This document shows, piece after piece, positions 24,501 to 37,157 of a stretch of DNA of 64,000 bases. Source of the stretch: Ooceraea biroi (lineage: Eukaryota; Arthropoda; Insecta; Hymenoptera; Formicidae); NCBI RefSeq assembly GCF_003672135.1, contig NC_039506.1:3038001-3102000 (forward strand), in the 5' to 3' direction. Both the position numbers and the translations under genes were made by a program. The notes below the pieces were generated by a model that ran no database searches, was not told where the DNA came from, and worked only from the letters and a program-made list of their open reading frames with translations. Within the stretch, counting starts at the first letter, position 1; each line of letters opens with the position of its first letter.

Positions 24501-27500
24501 AGCTTCAACGATGAAAAAAAAAATAGCATAATTATTATTTTAAGCACTTGTCAAGTATTTGTAAGCCGTATTCATTAATTCAACATACATTTTACGCGGA
24601 TTCTCTAAATAAACGCACTTTAAAATTTCCTCGTTAAGGAATACGTCAAAGCATTAAAAATTGCTCAGTTATTAAGCGATCTAAAAATAGCGAGTATTTT
24701 TATACAGAATGAGGGCGCCGCTGTATGCGACACCTGGCGATTACCATCCTAATCGCACTTTTTTGCGTCGGCGACGTGCGCTGCCGAGGATCGCAGCGCG
24801 AGGAAGGCATGGGAAAGCAACGAACCGCCGCTACGTAAGCAGGGGTTAAGGTCAGGTGGTATCCGTGTCCGACAAATCGATCACGATCCGAAGGACGTCT
24901 TAGCAAACAAGACGCAATAGTTTAGGCACGTGGTCGACCGGGACCGTCTGCGTATTTCACGCGCGTCGACGCTTCGGTCCCAGACGGTGTCTGAACCGTC
25001 GCGGAATTCCAAAGAGAGAACGTTAGGAGTTCTAAGACCGGCTTCCCTCTCCTCGTTACGGGATGACGCAACGCCAACCGCGTTGCTTGTTTACGCGCGT
25101 AAGGATCGTCGCAAGATTCCAGCGAGGGCTGGTCGATGACGCGGAGCGTGCGTCAAGGATCGAGAACAAAAAGACCCTGATGGCAAAGAAGCGCGTCAGC
25201 CCTCATCATCAGAGATGATATCGAGTCCGCAGAAGTCCGCAGCGATTTTTTCGCCCTTATAGTCTTCTCTCGATGTACAGGACGCTCCAAAATTACTGTC
25301 ACTTTCCGTCATCGAAGGATCTGATTCGATCGGTTTCTCTTTCTAAAAAATGCAAGCTTGAAGCAAAAAATTACTAAATTTCGGAAACATTTAAATGAAG
25401 ATTAGGTGGAAACAGAAAAATTATTTTTTTTAGTACACTAAGAAATCAAAGGATCCGCAAATAAATTCAAGTATTAAAGAAAGTTAATATAAGCGCAAGA
25501 TTACTGTTTAAACGTGCGCTAGCTGTTATAAAAAATGTGTCATATGTATAAATGATAACGGACGATACGAGACTGCAGAGATTTTCATAGTGGTCATTAA
25601 ATATGCATCTTAAAGAACTCGCGATTAATTTTATTTCGTCATTAGGTATGCATCTCGGATGCACACGCGAGTGCTATTCCCCTAACTCAAGTCTTCGTTA
25701 AAAAGAGTGACTCTAGCTTTCTCAGATAAGATTAGTCAAGAACAACGTCACCGTCGAAAAAACTTTTCTACAGCTCCGCCGAAGACGTAAGCCAGACTTT
25801 TTCATTACGCGCGTTCTGCAGCTTTATTTCGCTACCTACGCACAGGATTGTAAAAGCCGAAGAATGCGCTCTCGTGTGATTCCTTTTAGGATGACGCAAC
25901 CGACCGTGCTCGCCCGTGCGAACGGTGCAGTTTCGGGATACGCAGGATTCGCAGGATTCGTACGCGGCGCGTGCATGCGTGCACGATGACGCATCGACGC
26001 GTTCTCCAAGGACGCTGGGATCTTCGGTGCGCCGATCAAGTTCACCATATTTATACACTCGCGCGCATTCACGGAGAGAACGTGATAAAAACGCGACTTC
26101 CACCGCAGTCGTGACCATATTTAAAATTCAACGATCATTTACATTTATTTTTTATTTATTATTATTTACATATCCTATAAGTAATTTAAAAATGCCTGAT
26201 GCTTCGCTGAAGAAGTTGATATTAAAATTACAATTATAGCGTATATGCTGGCGTGTGTGTGTATACATGTATATATGTATATGTGGGACGTGATTTATTA
26301 ACATATATTCGTTCCGTTTTTCTAGTGTTTTTAATAGTTGTTTTATTAAGACTATTCTCTGCAAGAGCGTTCAAGCGCTTCAAGCGATAATTATATCATT
26401 TCATGGCAACGAAGATCCGACCGAAAGCCGAGATTGCGCTGGAGGAAATTCGAAGTCGAGTCCAAACAGCAGTAATTATCCGTGCTTTGCTTCACGCGCC
26501 GATGTTTCAACGCCGACGATTACGTACGCGTTTAATTAATTTTTCTTCTCCCGCAGTTATCGCCCCGGGTGCAATTATCGTAACGACTCGCGCTATCTTC
26601 ATAGCTCGTGCTTCTTCCCGCGCCGGCAGCTTTCGCGGAAGGAATTGTCACGCATTTTCCGAGCGATAGCGCTCGGAAGCCACCGCTCCTTTGCCGCACT
26701 CATCCCTTGGCTCTATCGGGGGAATTCATTCACCGAAGGAATTTTTTAATGGAAGGCCCCCGCATCCCTTCCTGCAGCCGCCGTCTGCCGACGCGTCATC
26801 CTCTCCACCCCCCGTCCTCTCCGTTTCTCTTCTCCGCCTCCCCGCCTCTAACGCAAAATTATTCGAACACGTTGGCATACAATTGGAGTCGTGGAATCGC
26901 GTGACGCACATAGGAATCCAACGGGAGACCTCGAGCGCGGCCACCGACACCGGCGATTAGCAAGAAGCTCGTCATCCTGGAACGCCGACGACGACAGACG
27001 CTTAGCCGCGACGCCGTATCTCCCTCTTGCGCGTACGTATATTATACATTGAAGGGGAGAGATCGTTAACCCTCCTCGGCGCTGCTGAGTATTCTCGCGA
27101 CGGAGATGACACCTGCGTCCCGCTTCCGATAAGAGAAGATGTTGCGCGCTACGTCGGCCGCCCCGCACGATGATCGCACGCGCGGAAGTTGCGTGGATTT
27201 CCATTACAAGTGTCAGGTTTGTCACCGAACGTGGCGGAAACCAAGATAGTGCAGAAGAAACTGAACCGAAACCTAGAGAAGAAGAAGATCAGAAATGTAT
27301 ATTGAGGAAATGAATATTGAGAGGAAATATATGGCAATATTTGAAAATATTTATTAACTAAGTAATCCGGATCTCGATAGTGATGAATCAAATTAACCAC
27401 ATACTTATGACAGCACAACGTAGTTTGTCGTGTATTAATTTTATAGCAGAATAGGCGATCTTTAAAAAACTAAAAAGCGAAATTCTCCTAAACATTGCTA

Positions 27501-28500
27501 CAATATTTGTATCGCTGTCTAGACCCGGATTACTTAATTAATGACCTAATAATTATAATATAAATAATTAATTAATTAATGATTGGAAAATGTCTTGACT
27601 TGATTTATTTCCGTTGGATAATATCTGGAGCTGTCGTTTCTATGATAAAAATGATGGATAGTGCGCAGAGGAGACGTGTAAATATCATTTACATACTTGC
27701 GCGTGAAAATTCGTGGATCTTGCGCAACGCCCTTGCCACAGAAGGGGGCAGAGGGGTACGAGAAGCTGTTTTACTTGTTAGGCGTAATTTGTGCGCGCAG
27801 TTGGTCGTCTTAATCATATGTATCTGGGTATTAGGGCAACGATTCGTGCGCCGTAACCTTGGGCTCGTTACATGTACCACCCGCGATCTTTGCCCCGTCT
27901 TCTATATTCTTGCGGGCCCCTCCATCCGATAATGTTCCAAAGAGAATCTGTTTTTTTTCGGCCTCTCTCTTGCACAATCTGCCTATCGATTCTTTCTCCC
28001 GTTTCGCGTGCATCGTTTCGTGATTTTTTTCGACGATTCTGGCGAGAGATGCTTGCTGCTTCCTTCATTCTGCGAGAGGCTTCACTTATATTATTTATGC
28101 CTCAGTGATCGTAAAACGATTAACAAATTTGTCGATAAATATAAATATAAATATAAATTTCACATTTCGCATAATTCAATTCATTCACTTTGCTTGTTAA
28201 CTTTTTTATCTTTAACGAAAATGTGTTAAAGATAATGATAATGACAATTCCGTACGTTGTAGCGTGCAAGAGAGACCTTATACAAGTAAGGCCTCGACAT
28301 CGCGAGTAACACAGAATATTTGCGGGTCAGCGAGTTTACGAGTGAGTTAGAGTAACCCACATCCTTGATACGAGTCGACAAAAGTGCGACGACGCAATAA
28401 GAAGAAAAACGAAAATAGAAAGGGAGAGGGGAAAAGTCGAGCCCGTCGCGGAATCTGTGTTTCGGTGTTTCGGAGCCAAGGTCTCGTTGCGGATCCCGCC
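18529..28500. other. Noncoding DNA, no gene recognised
   Basis: Alternating AT-rich and CpG-rich DNA. CpG-rich blocks lie at about 22,560-22,830 and 23,400-23,790; AT-rich DNA lies at about 24,100-24,700 and 27,400-27,580. A duplicated AAACTATGTTAATG word occurs at about 24,403 and 24,426. A 117-codon plus-strand frame at 27,579-27,932 includes one hydrophobic segment but matches no family known to me. An ATAAAT-type tandem run lies at about 28,134-28,158. Confidence 0.45.
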
Positions 28501-29051
28501 GAAATATTGCCGCGTAAGCCACTGTTAATGCAGGTCAGGTTTCACAGGTCCACCGCAGGTCCCTCAAGGTCGCGGTGCGAGTAACAATTCTGATTTAAAA
28601 AAGAAGAAGAGAAAAAAAAGAAAGAGAGATCGCCAGTGTCGATATCTGCGGCAGTCACGGGAAACGAAATGTGACAGTTGACATGGTCGGCACCATGATC
28701 CGGTTCCAGCTCTCTCGTTAGAGAGTCCCGAAGAATCTCCTCAAAAAAATTCCCGTGAACGAGACCACACTCACCGCGCCCTGCTGGATCATGGTAAACG
28801 CTTGAATCAATCGTGTGCACGAAGAAATCCTTCACGACGCCAACAATCAAAGAAATTATCCCAAGCTCAGTTTTAATTGTAACTAAAAGGACACATCAAA
28901 TCATAGAGAGCAACACGGCTTGTAATTTCATGAATAAGTCGCGTGCACGATGATAAATTCTGTCTAATTTCCGGAAATTAGGGAGAGATCACTATTACAG
29001 ACGAATCCTCCCGGGAAGTATTAATTTTCAATTAATTTTCGATGCCGCCAG
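28501..29051. other. Unassigned DNA with a candidate minus-strand exon
   Basis: On the minus strand an open frame at about 28,542-28,890 contains an acceptor-like TTTTAG before 28,882 and a strong donor-like GTGAGT after 28,775. This would bound a 108-bp exon encoding a hydrophobic stretch (LGIISLIVGVV). No flanking exons were recognised. An untranslated or chance origin is equally possible. Confidence 0.2.
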
Positions 29052-29288
29052 TCCTGCCAGCCTCGCTCCGGATGTCCGATGCGACCTTGTCCTCCGGAAG
29101 TGTCGTGTCCTCCTAGATCCGTCTGTCCGAGCAGTTCACCGCGTCAGGTCTGCATCGTGCCGCCGATTCCACAGCGACCGCACTGGCGACCCTGTTGCAT
29201 TCGCAAATACGGCCATCTATGCAATGCCCATGCTCATCCACGGAGATTTCTGCGATTCAACTACTTCGACTTGATGTTTCAGTACTAA
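29052..29288 (+). other. Candidate coding exon, Cys/Pro-rich C-terminus
   Basis: After an AG that could be a splice acceptor (29,050-29,051) the frame stays open for 78 codons to TAA at 29,286-29,288. The product has spaced Cys-Pro pairs (CPMRPCPP, CPPRSVCP), a CC pair and a final segment rich in Arg, Phe and Tyr. The regular Cys-Pro spacing is unlike the Arg/Ser-biased chance frames elsewhere in the window. I do not recognise the family. No upstream exon, signal peptide or start was found, so this is a hypothesis only. Confidence 0.25.
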
Positions 29289-32200
29289 GACCGACGATCT
29301 TCATGATGAATGCCGCCGAACGCAAGATCCTGCTGATCCTGGAAATCCTGTTGCGCGTCGCGTTGATAATCAGTGGTCGAGGATTCTTGCTCTTTGTGAA
29401 CTTTCGATGAAGTAGAAGTCTCGTGGGATGATGCTAAAATCGAAGTAAATTCCACAGATCATGTGAACTATTAAAACTTTACAAGCAACACGAAAATATC
29501 AAGCCGCGCCGTAAGGGAGGGGCAAGAATAATGAATTACTTCTAACTTGAAAACAGAAATCAATAAAATCAAGATAAAAACAATACCTTTAATTATTCTT
29601 TAATTACATCTTTGATATTATCGTTAAGTGTACATTAAGCAAGTTACACGCAAATATCTTCCAACATTATGTCCAAATTCACACACCACGTGCATATCAA
29701 GCACACAAGCCTCCACGAGAGGCCACGCAGAGTCGTCGTAATAAAAGAACAGCGAAATGACTGTCGTCCATTGAAATAAGCAGCTCCGCGGTTTTCCCAT
29801 CAACGAAGCAGCGCCGGAAACCGAAACCGCCATCAGTTCTTGAAACACAAAACGCCGCGACGCTGGTCATTCATTTTTTTTTCGCCTTATCTTTCGCGCA
29901 TAGTTTACAGTTACCGAAATACCGCCGGTTGGCAGACAGACGTGTCGTCTAGCCAGACAGCAAGTATCGCAAGTCCGCGATGCGTGCCTCGGCTGCATCC
30001 ACTCGGCCGTGTGTGCTTGTGTGTCTGCGGATGGGTGAGACCTGCGGTAAACGGTGCGTAAGCGATGCGTGCCGTGCGACGAGAGGAAACGGAAACGGCT
30101 GATAGGAGGTTTATCTTGAAAAAATCGTCCCCCGGGGAATCGTATTCAAATCGGAACACGAAACGTCCTTTCCTCTCGCGCGCACGACGACCACACGCAA
30201 GATACGAGATGCGGCCACGCACGTGCGTGCATCGACACACGCAGTGTCGCGCGTGCGGCCTTGCGCGAGGTCGTCAGCATCTGGTAAAATTGCGAATCGT
30301 CTGCCGGCGATCGACCGATCGTTAGGATTCGCAGACGTTTAAGATACACGTGTACCCGCCGAACGACATGTAAAAATTGTCCTTCCAGATTATTTCCGTC
30401 GGAGTAATTTTCTTGTATCAATTTCTCGCGTGATTTCTTTTCCGTCCTGTCCGTTTTGAGCCGCGAAATTACGATGTTGAGTCGTTTATCTGGATTTTTA
30501 AGGTTGATTATCTAGATCTTTAAGTTACATCTTCTGTTAAATTACAGCTTCCAAGCAAGGTGTTCGCGCAAAAGAGACTCCGGATAGCACGTGGTACCCA
30601 CATATCAACTACAAGATTAAGAGATCAACGAAATCCATATCCGATAGAACTTCCAAAGAAAAAGATACTCTTAAAGTGGCACGTGCACTTTCAAACTTTA
30701 TAAAGTTCCACCGCAGCAATTAAAGAAAAAAAGCAGAACTTAAAGTTCCTCTCATTTTACGGTCCTCAAGAGGCACACTGTGGGAAGAGAGTGCGGTCGC
30801 CGAAAGATCCTCGAGGATTCTCGGTTTTAAACGAAGTTTTCGTCGTCCACTGACCTTTCGACGTATCGAAGGGCTCGATCCCACGATTTCTAGGCTGGTC
30901 CTAATTTTCGTCTCGTCTCGCTCGTGAAAGCGTTTCGTGATACCCTTTGCAGGAATAATAGACCCGCCAACGGGGTACTTCCTATTCAGGTCCGCATAGT
31001 GGCTCTCTTTTCTCCTAATTTGTCCGTTCTGAGAAAATCCTTTTCTCAGAAGGGCTATCTGCCCGAGACAAGCCGATCACCGATGATCAAGATGATCAAG
31101 TTCGATGACTCACGATACGCCGAGATAATTCGCGCGTTTATCAATTACGCGCGCGCAGCGTACGCAAAACTATTTTAATTCCGCGCCACTGATGTTTCCA
31201 GGAAATATTCAAGGTGGTCCTGAACCCTGCGCGAAACGGAGGGCCGAGACGGAGCCACGTCTCGTCAACCTTGACGAACCACTTTCCCTTTCTTCGATCG
31301 TTCTTTTTCTCGTGCGAAGTCCTTCCTGTCGTAATCATCCACCGGATGCCGCATAGTTCTCGCTCCCGAAGTCGACGGCCCGCTTTATATTACGTGGCTT
31401 CGCGGGCCGCTAATGTGCTAGAATGTCATAATGCTAATGCTGTCAATCATATTTGATTCCCTGCGATTTGTATCTATTAACTATCACGATTAACATAATT
31501 CTGTATCAAAGGAGATATCGTGTGTTTTGTATGACTCTTATATAAAATGTTAAAGCTATTTATAGGTTTATCGATATTTAAAATAAAATAGCGATAGTAA
31601 AACTGTAAAAATAGAAAACAGATTTAGCAAAAGAATCACTTTCCAGATTTTTATTCTTTTTCACACACTATTTTTTGTTTTTTTCCTATCGTCAAGATCT
31701 GTAAAAAGTATCCTTCCTGTCATCCTTCCTTTCGACCATTGAAATTTTCAGGCTCAAAGGGATCATCGGCGTTTCCTAGTATGCGTCATGGAACTTTCCA
31801 GGGTGTCGTCGAGCGGCGGGGTGCAGAACCCGCTTAACGATCCATATCTTCTGCGCAAGTTCGTTGACCCCGATGCAAGGCGACGACGAGAACGAAAGAG
31901 AAGGAAGGTCAGGACGAGAAAGCGAGGATAACAGCAGGGTAGGGAGCGGGGAATCTGGATGATCCAAGGCCAGACGCCGGTGCATATGGTAGTATGGCTC
32001 CCGTCGGTCGACCCTTCTCGAAATCCTTCCCGGTGAGTGTATATGCACCCTCGTTAATCAAAACTGCTCGCAGTTTCTCTCCAACGGCTGATCCACCTCC
32101 CGTCGCAATGAACGTTCACACGCCCTCGCTGCGTTCCATTGGTTCCTTATGAAAGAGAGATCCTAGACGCGCGACTTCTGAAGAGCCGCGAGATTGATGG

Positions 32201-35200
32201 CCAGAGATGATCCTCCGTACTTCTCAATCGATTTTCGAGGAACTCTTATTATCCGCAAAAGGACAAACTTCAAAGAGAACACGAGTCCTCTAGGTTTACC
32301 TAGAATCACTTCTACTTTTTCTCAGGGGATGCGGTAAATGTCGAAATGTATAACATCGCCTGCATCTCTCCCTTCTACTGGTCGCCGGACCTGGCTGATG
32401 CTGAGACCAATGGAACCAGATCTGCTGCTAGTAAATATTTGCCAATGCGAAAGCGGAGTTGAACGTTATTTGGAAGTGGAACGGAAGACGCGCGATTTTC
32501 TGCCTGAAAAGAAAAGCGGAGGCGGTTGCCAATTTCTCTCTTTCTTTTGGCCAGATATCAGTCAACATACGAATGCATCGATATTTAATGTAGAGGAGAG
32601 AAATACCCGGATCCTATCGGATCTCGTTTTGCGGTTCATCAGGAAAGTGCTAGATAAATTGTGATTTTGCTAGCTGTACGTCGTGCGATTGATCCCTCGG
32701 TATATCAAGAACTTAAAGGAGATCGTCATAAATTCAAGAGATGGAACATGATTTCTTAAGTTTCTACGACGCAGAATTATTCACTTGGAAACTATATTTA
32801 TTGACAAGAAAAGCATCTAGAAGCAGGCGTTAAAATGAAATAAAACTGATAAGCAATAAACAACATCACTACAGATGGGCCATAAAATTGGAAATGATCT
32901 TATTTTTAATATGATGCAAATACTTCTTCTGTCGTGGATACACGCGGAGATATGGTCTCGAAGTGAATCGTGCAGACGTCGTGTGCTGTCAGTAGATTTG
33001 AATTAATTGTTAAATTGTCAATAGATATAAAGATTATTATTTTATTCTCTTCATTGCTTGTGATTAAATTTTAAGCTTGTTGTTATAAACAACTTTGTGT
33101 ACATTCCTCTCTGCGAAGTTTTAGATTAAAATCCTAGCAGCTTTGCACTACTGTCAGCAATGTCATTCAACTATGTCTTAAGTTTTTCTTGACCTATTTT
33201 TCAAGTAGTTTTGTGCGTTATGTCCCTGTTGTGTCGCGAATCGCAATTCTGTAAACTCTCTTAAAAGAGAATTTTACAAACTGCAGGTTTCTCAAGCAAT
33301 TTACTCAAAGTCTATTTTCTGTTCGTAAATGCATTCGGACATGCTTCCTTATACCCTTGAGCAAGAAACTTGATGAGCGGAAAATATTGAAAAACAACAA
33401 CCGAAACAACGTAACCACTATTATAAAAGCCATTATTTTTCAATGAAGTAGAAAGATAACAAACGACATAAACAGAAACTAATAACAAGCTAATTTTAAT
33501 AAAAATTTCTGCCTTTTTATAATTTACAATGTTTTACTTAAAGACGATAGACCAGCTCAGAGTCCAGCAGATTCTTACAAGGAATCGATCGATCCCTACA
33601 TAAATATCTGAAAATTCTTACACCAAGAAAAATCGCTCCACGATTATTATAGAAGCAACGCATGCATGGGCATCTTACTCCTTCACTTTATTTTTTATTA
33701 ATTTCTCAATCCTGAAAGCCTCGATTTGACAAAAAACACGTACAATTTTTAATTTTTTAATATTTTTTAATATTTTTAATATTTAATATAATATTTCGGA
33801 TAATTCGAGACTTCTTGAATATATTATAGATAACGTGCTCCTGTAATTTACAATGCAAAAGTTAAACAAGCGTTTACTTTGATGACGTTTCTTTTTCATC
33901 TCTCAATTATACCGTTTACCGGAAATTCGTATTTCGAGCGAATTAGTGAAACCCTTCGACTGTACCGCGAGACACGCACGCAATGATCTCATTATTAACA
34001 TCCGTCAAATCGATACGGCCGTAGCCTTGACCGTTTGCAAGAACCTTTCTCACCGAGTTTCTTTCGTTGCATTATTCGTCTGCCGTGCACACATGCATGT
34101 ATCGACAGCTATCGACGTTTATTGACACACTGCACATGTATACTCTAAACATCGCTCGCTCATGACATTTCGTGACGGTTTAACATCAACAAGGAAATTA
34201 AAAGGCCTATACACCAATGCACATTTTATGAATCTGTGACCTCGCAGACGACAATTCTTTGGTATCTGTATTGCGTGCATTTTTAAGAAAATATATGCAC
34301 AATCTTTGAGGGACAGAATCAAATTATCCAAATGTAAAAGCAACATGCGAAAAATTTATCACAATGGAAAATACTTCGACAGTTCTCAGGAAGACTTTTT
34401 GAGAAAAGAAGTGAGAAAAGAAATATTTCGCTCGCTTATCAGGTGTAAGGTGTAAAGTCCAGGCATCTTCGACTCACTTATCTATTGCGCCTAAAATTTT
34501 CGAATTCCTTAAGGGCATCCTCCGCCGCGGTCATTCACCCTGGCTGACGTTCACAGATAAGTCCAGATGCGTTTGCACAAGCTATCGTCGAGAATTCTGA
34601 ATTCCCATCTGTGGTCTCCCAAACTCTCAAGTGTTGCAAGCTGATCTAGCATGAACAAACAACATTCCATTATACACGTGACTCTCAGCTCTCGCTACAC
34701 ACATATTAATCGTCTCCATTAAGTAGAAGTATATTTCCACCGGAAAGAGATCCTCCCAGCTGTTTATTCTATACAAGCAAAGGCAACCGAATTGGCGGCC
34801 GATACCGAATAGGCACCAGGCACTCGAGAAACTAGCAATAGATTTGAGTAGGGTCGGTCAATACATAGGCGCCCGGCGTCCTGACGCCTACACTGCGGAT
34901 GTCCCCGCTCTGTCTAATCACCCTCGTCCATCGGCACACGCGGTGACCTTTCATCACAAAGGTTTTCCCGCTTTTTTCTGAGAACTTTATGCCTCGGTCA
35001 CTCATTCACGGGCGATGAGGACCGCCTCCAATCGTAGCAATCATGTCGTACATGTCACAGCTGGTCACCCACACTTACGCAATATATATATACTGCATGT
35101 CATAGGAAAAAGATTCTCCGATGCACGAAATACATGGCACGATCGATCTTGTGACATTCACCGCGCTCGTGTGTGCCATCGCTGCCAGCAAACAAATTGC

Positions 35201-37120
35201 GTATTGATTTGAGCAGGAGAATTTTAGCGGAAATGTATATATTCGTGCCGCCACTTTGCTGATGTGGATGAACGAATAAATTGTTTATTTTTTAAGTATT
35301 TTCTGCGGTTTTTCTTCAAATATCTATAATTCTTTGATCTCTGCGTCGAGACTCATACGAAAGATTTGCATTATGTTGATATAAAAAATGAGAAGATAAA
35401 AAGGAGAAACGTAGGTATTGAGATCTTAATTGATATTATGCAAGGTTTCCATATATGATGAAAATGATGAGTTCAACTGTACTGACTAATAATAGAATTA
35501 ATTTGATATGAAAATGTAAATGGAAAATTTTAAAATAGTGAAAAGCAAACTTTGTAAAATCGCTAGACCCTAATGTAGCACTGTGCAAAGTACGACTGTG
35601 TTATCCGTCATAATTTGTCCATGTTCCATCGAGCGATCGTGTTTACGATGCAAAAATGTCAGACAGTGCTGGTATCATCAATTATGCTGACTATACATCC
35701 GATCTCTGAATTCCAAGCGAGCACATCAACGATGCACTTTGACATTATCGAGAATGCAAGGTGCGTCTTGATTTCGTCGCCCAGTTATGTAACATTTTAG
35801 TATGGTCTTCCAGAACCCGTCTAAAATTTCAGTTGGCGATAAAACAATCGATTAGACTAAAATCTGATTTTTAAATCGTTTTCGAGGTTTTTAGTGAGTA
35901 CCTCGAGGATTACATCCGTTTAGAAAATTAGACTTTAAACGGCTTTTAAATTCCAAGCGATAGAGCTGAAAAGCGTAACGTTCTCTATTTTTTCTTTAAT
36001 AAAAATTGGATTCATAACAGTTATTGCAATAAATATTTCTTCGTTTTTCTATTCTTTATTATCTCACAATCAGCTCTGTCTTTTCTGCGTCTTTCTGTTG
36101 CTTACACCTTTTTTTTGCTCGTGGAGCATGCACTTCTCTGTTCGTATGTGTCGTTTTAATTACTGCTTTCGTATTAAAAGCGCAGTCCGGGGACTTGTGA
36201 AAAGCTCTCTTCATTTCCGCTCATGCAACAACGTAACTGCCATAACTACCATCTCGGTCAAGGCCATTCTCATCAAGCAACAAAGATACGACTGATGAAA
36301 CGCGATCGATGTTGCTGCGAGTAACACGTGCTTCGCGCGCGGATTTCGTATTTGTTTTCCGACTCTCGAGCAATACTTCAGAATTATCGTTCTGGTTCAT
36401 TATAGTTCCGCTGAGAGTGAACCTTTGTAACGTGAGCTGTACATGAGCCTTCGTGCATTGTGCAATATACGTATGAAGTATATAAATATAGTTTACTTCC
36501 GCGCTAATTGGTCTAACAATTGGTGCTTCAAATACAGCTGACCTAGTTTTCAGACCGAGATACCAAGAAAATTGGATTCTCACATTCATTGTATTCTCTA
36601 TTATTTTGCCCAACTCTCTTTTCACCTGTTTCACAGCACGAATTTACTTGAAAATACAAATTACAGCTTTATGCCCGTGCGACACAATCCAAAGCTCAAT
36701 AAAACGATTAAAAGGCCTCATAGATAAAGTCTACATTTATCATTCCTGCGACACGCCTGAAGATTGAAACTCGCGATTGGCCATTAGGAATCTCTTTGGT
36801 CACGCCCAACTAAACACGAAGTTGGGACTGATCGGCCCAGAAAAAGGGACAGCGAGAGATGCAGATGGCCGCGAAACGATCCGTCGGAGTCGCGGAGAAA
36901 TTTCCGCAATTTCGAGAGGGAGACGACGGGAAGCAGCGGCGCTAGCAGGTCCAGCCGCTCGTAATAATCAGCTTTAGTGGCTTTGAGCAAGTTGGAGAAC
37001 AGGTGCGCGCCGTTTTCTTCGTTCTTCTTGCGCCACCGGCGCTGTGTTATGTATTCAAGGCCGCTAAAGCTTATTCATAAATCAGATCTCACTTTCATTC
37101 ATGTGCCTCCACGCGACACC
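29289..37120. other. Noncoding DNA, no gene recognised
   Basis: Mixed composition, AT-rich at about 31,480-31,720, 32,730-33,070 and 33,690-33,840. Open frames at 32,338-32,664 (+, 108 codons) and 36,221-36,634 (-, 137 codons) have balanced composition but match no family known to me (see findings). No RNA gene or mobile element was recognised. Confidence 0.45.
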
Positions 37121-37126
37121 ACCTAT

Positions 37127-37157
37127 CTTTCTCTCTCTCTCTCTTTCTCTCTTTCCT
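37127..37157 (+). repeat. (CT)n microsatellite
   Basis: A TTTCT/CTCT run, slightly impure. Confidence 0.85.

Noticed and set aside
30670..30705. Palindromic AAAGTG...CACTTT around CACGTG and ACTTTATAAAGT
   Set aside because: Short, imperfect and isolated; expected by chance at this scale.
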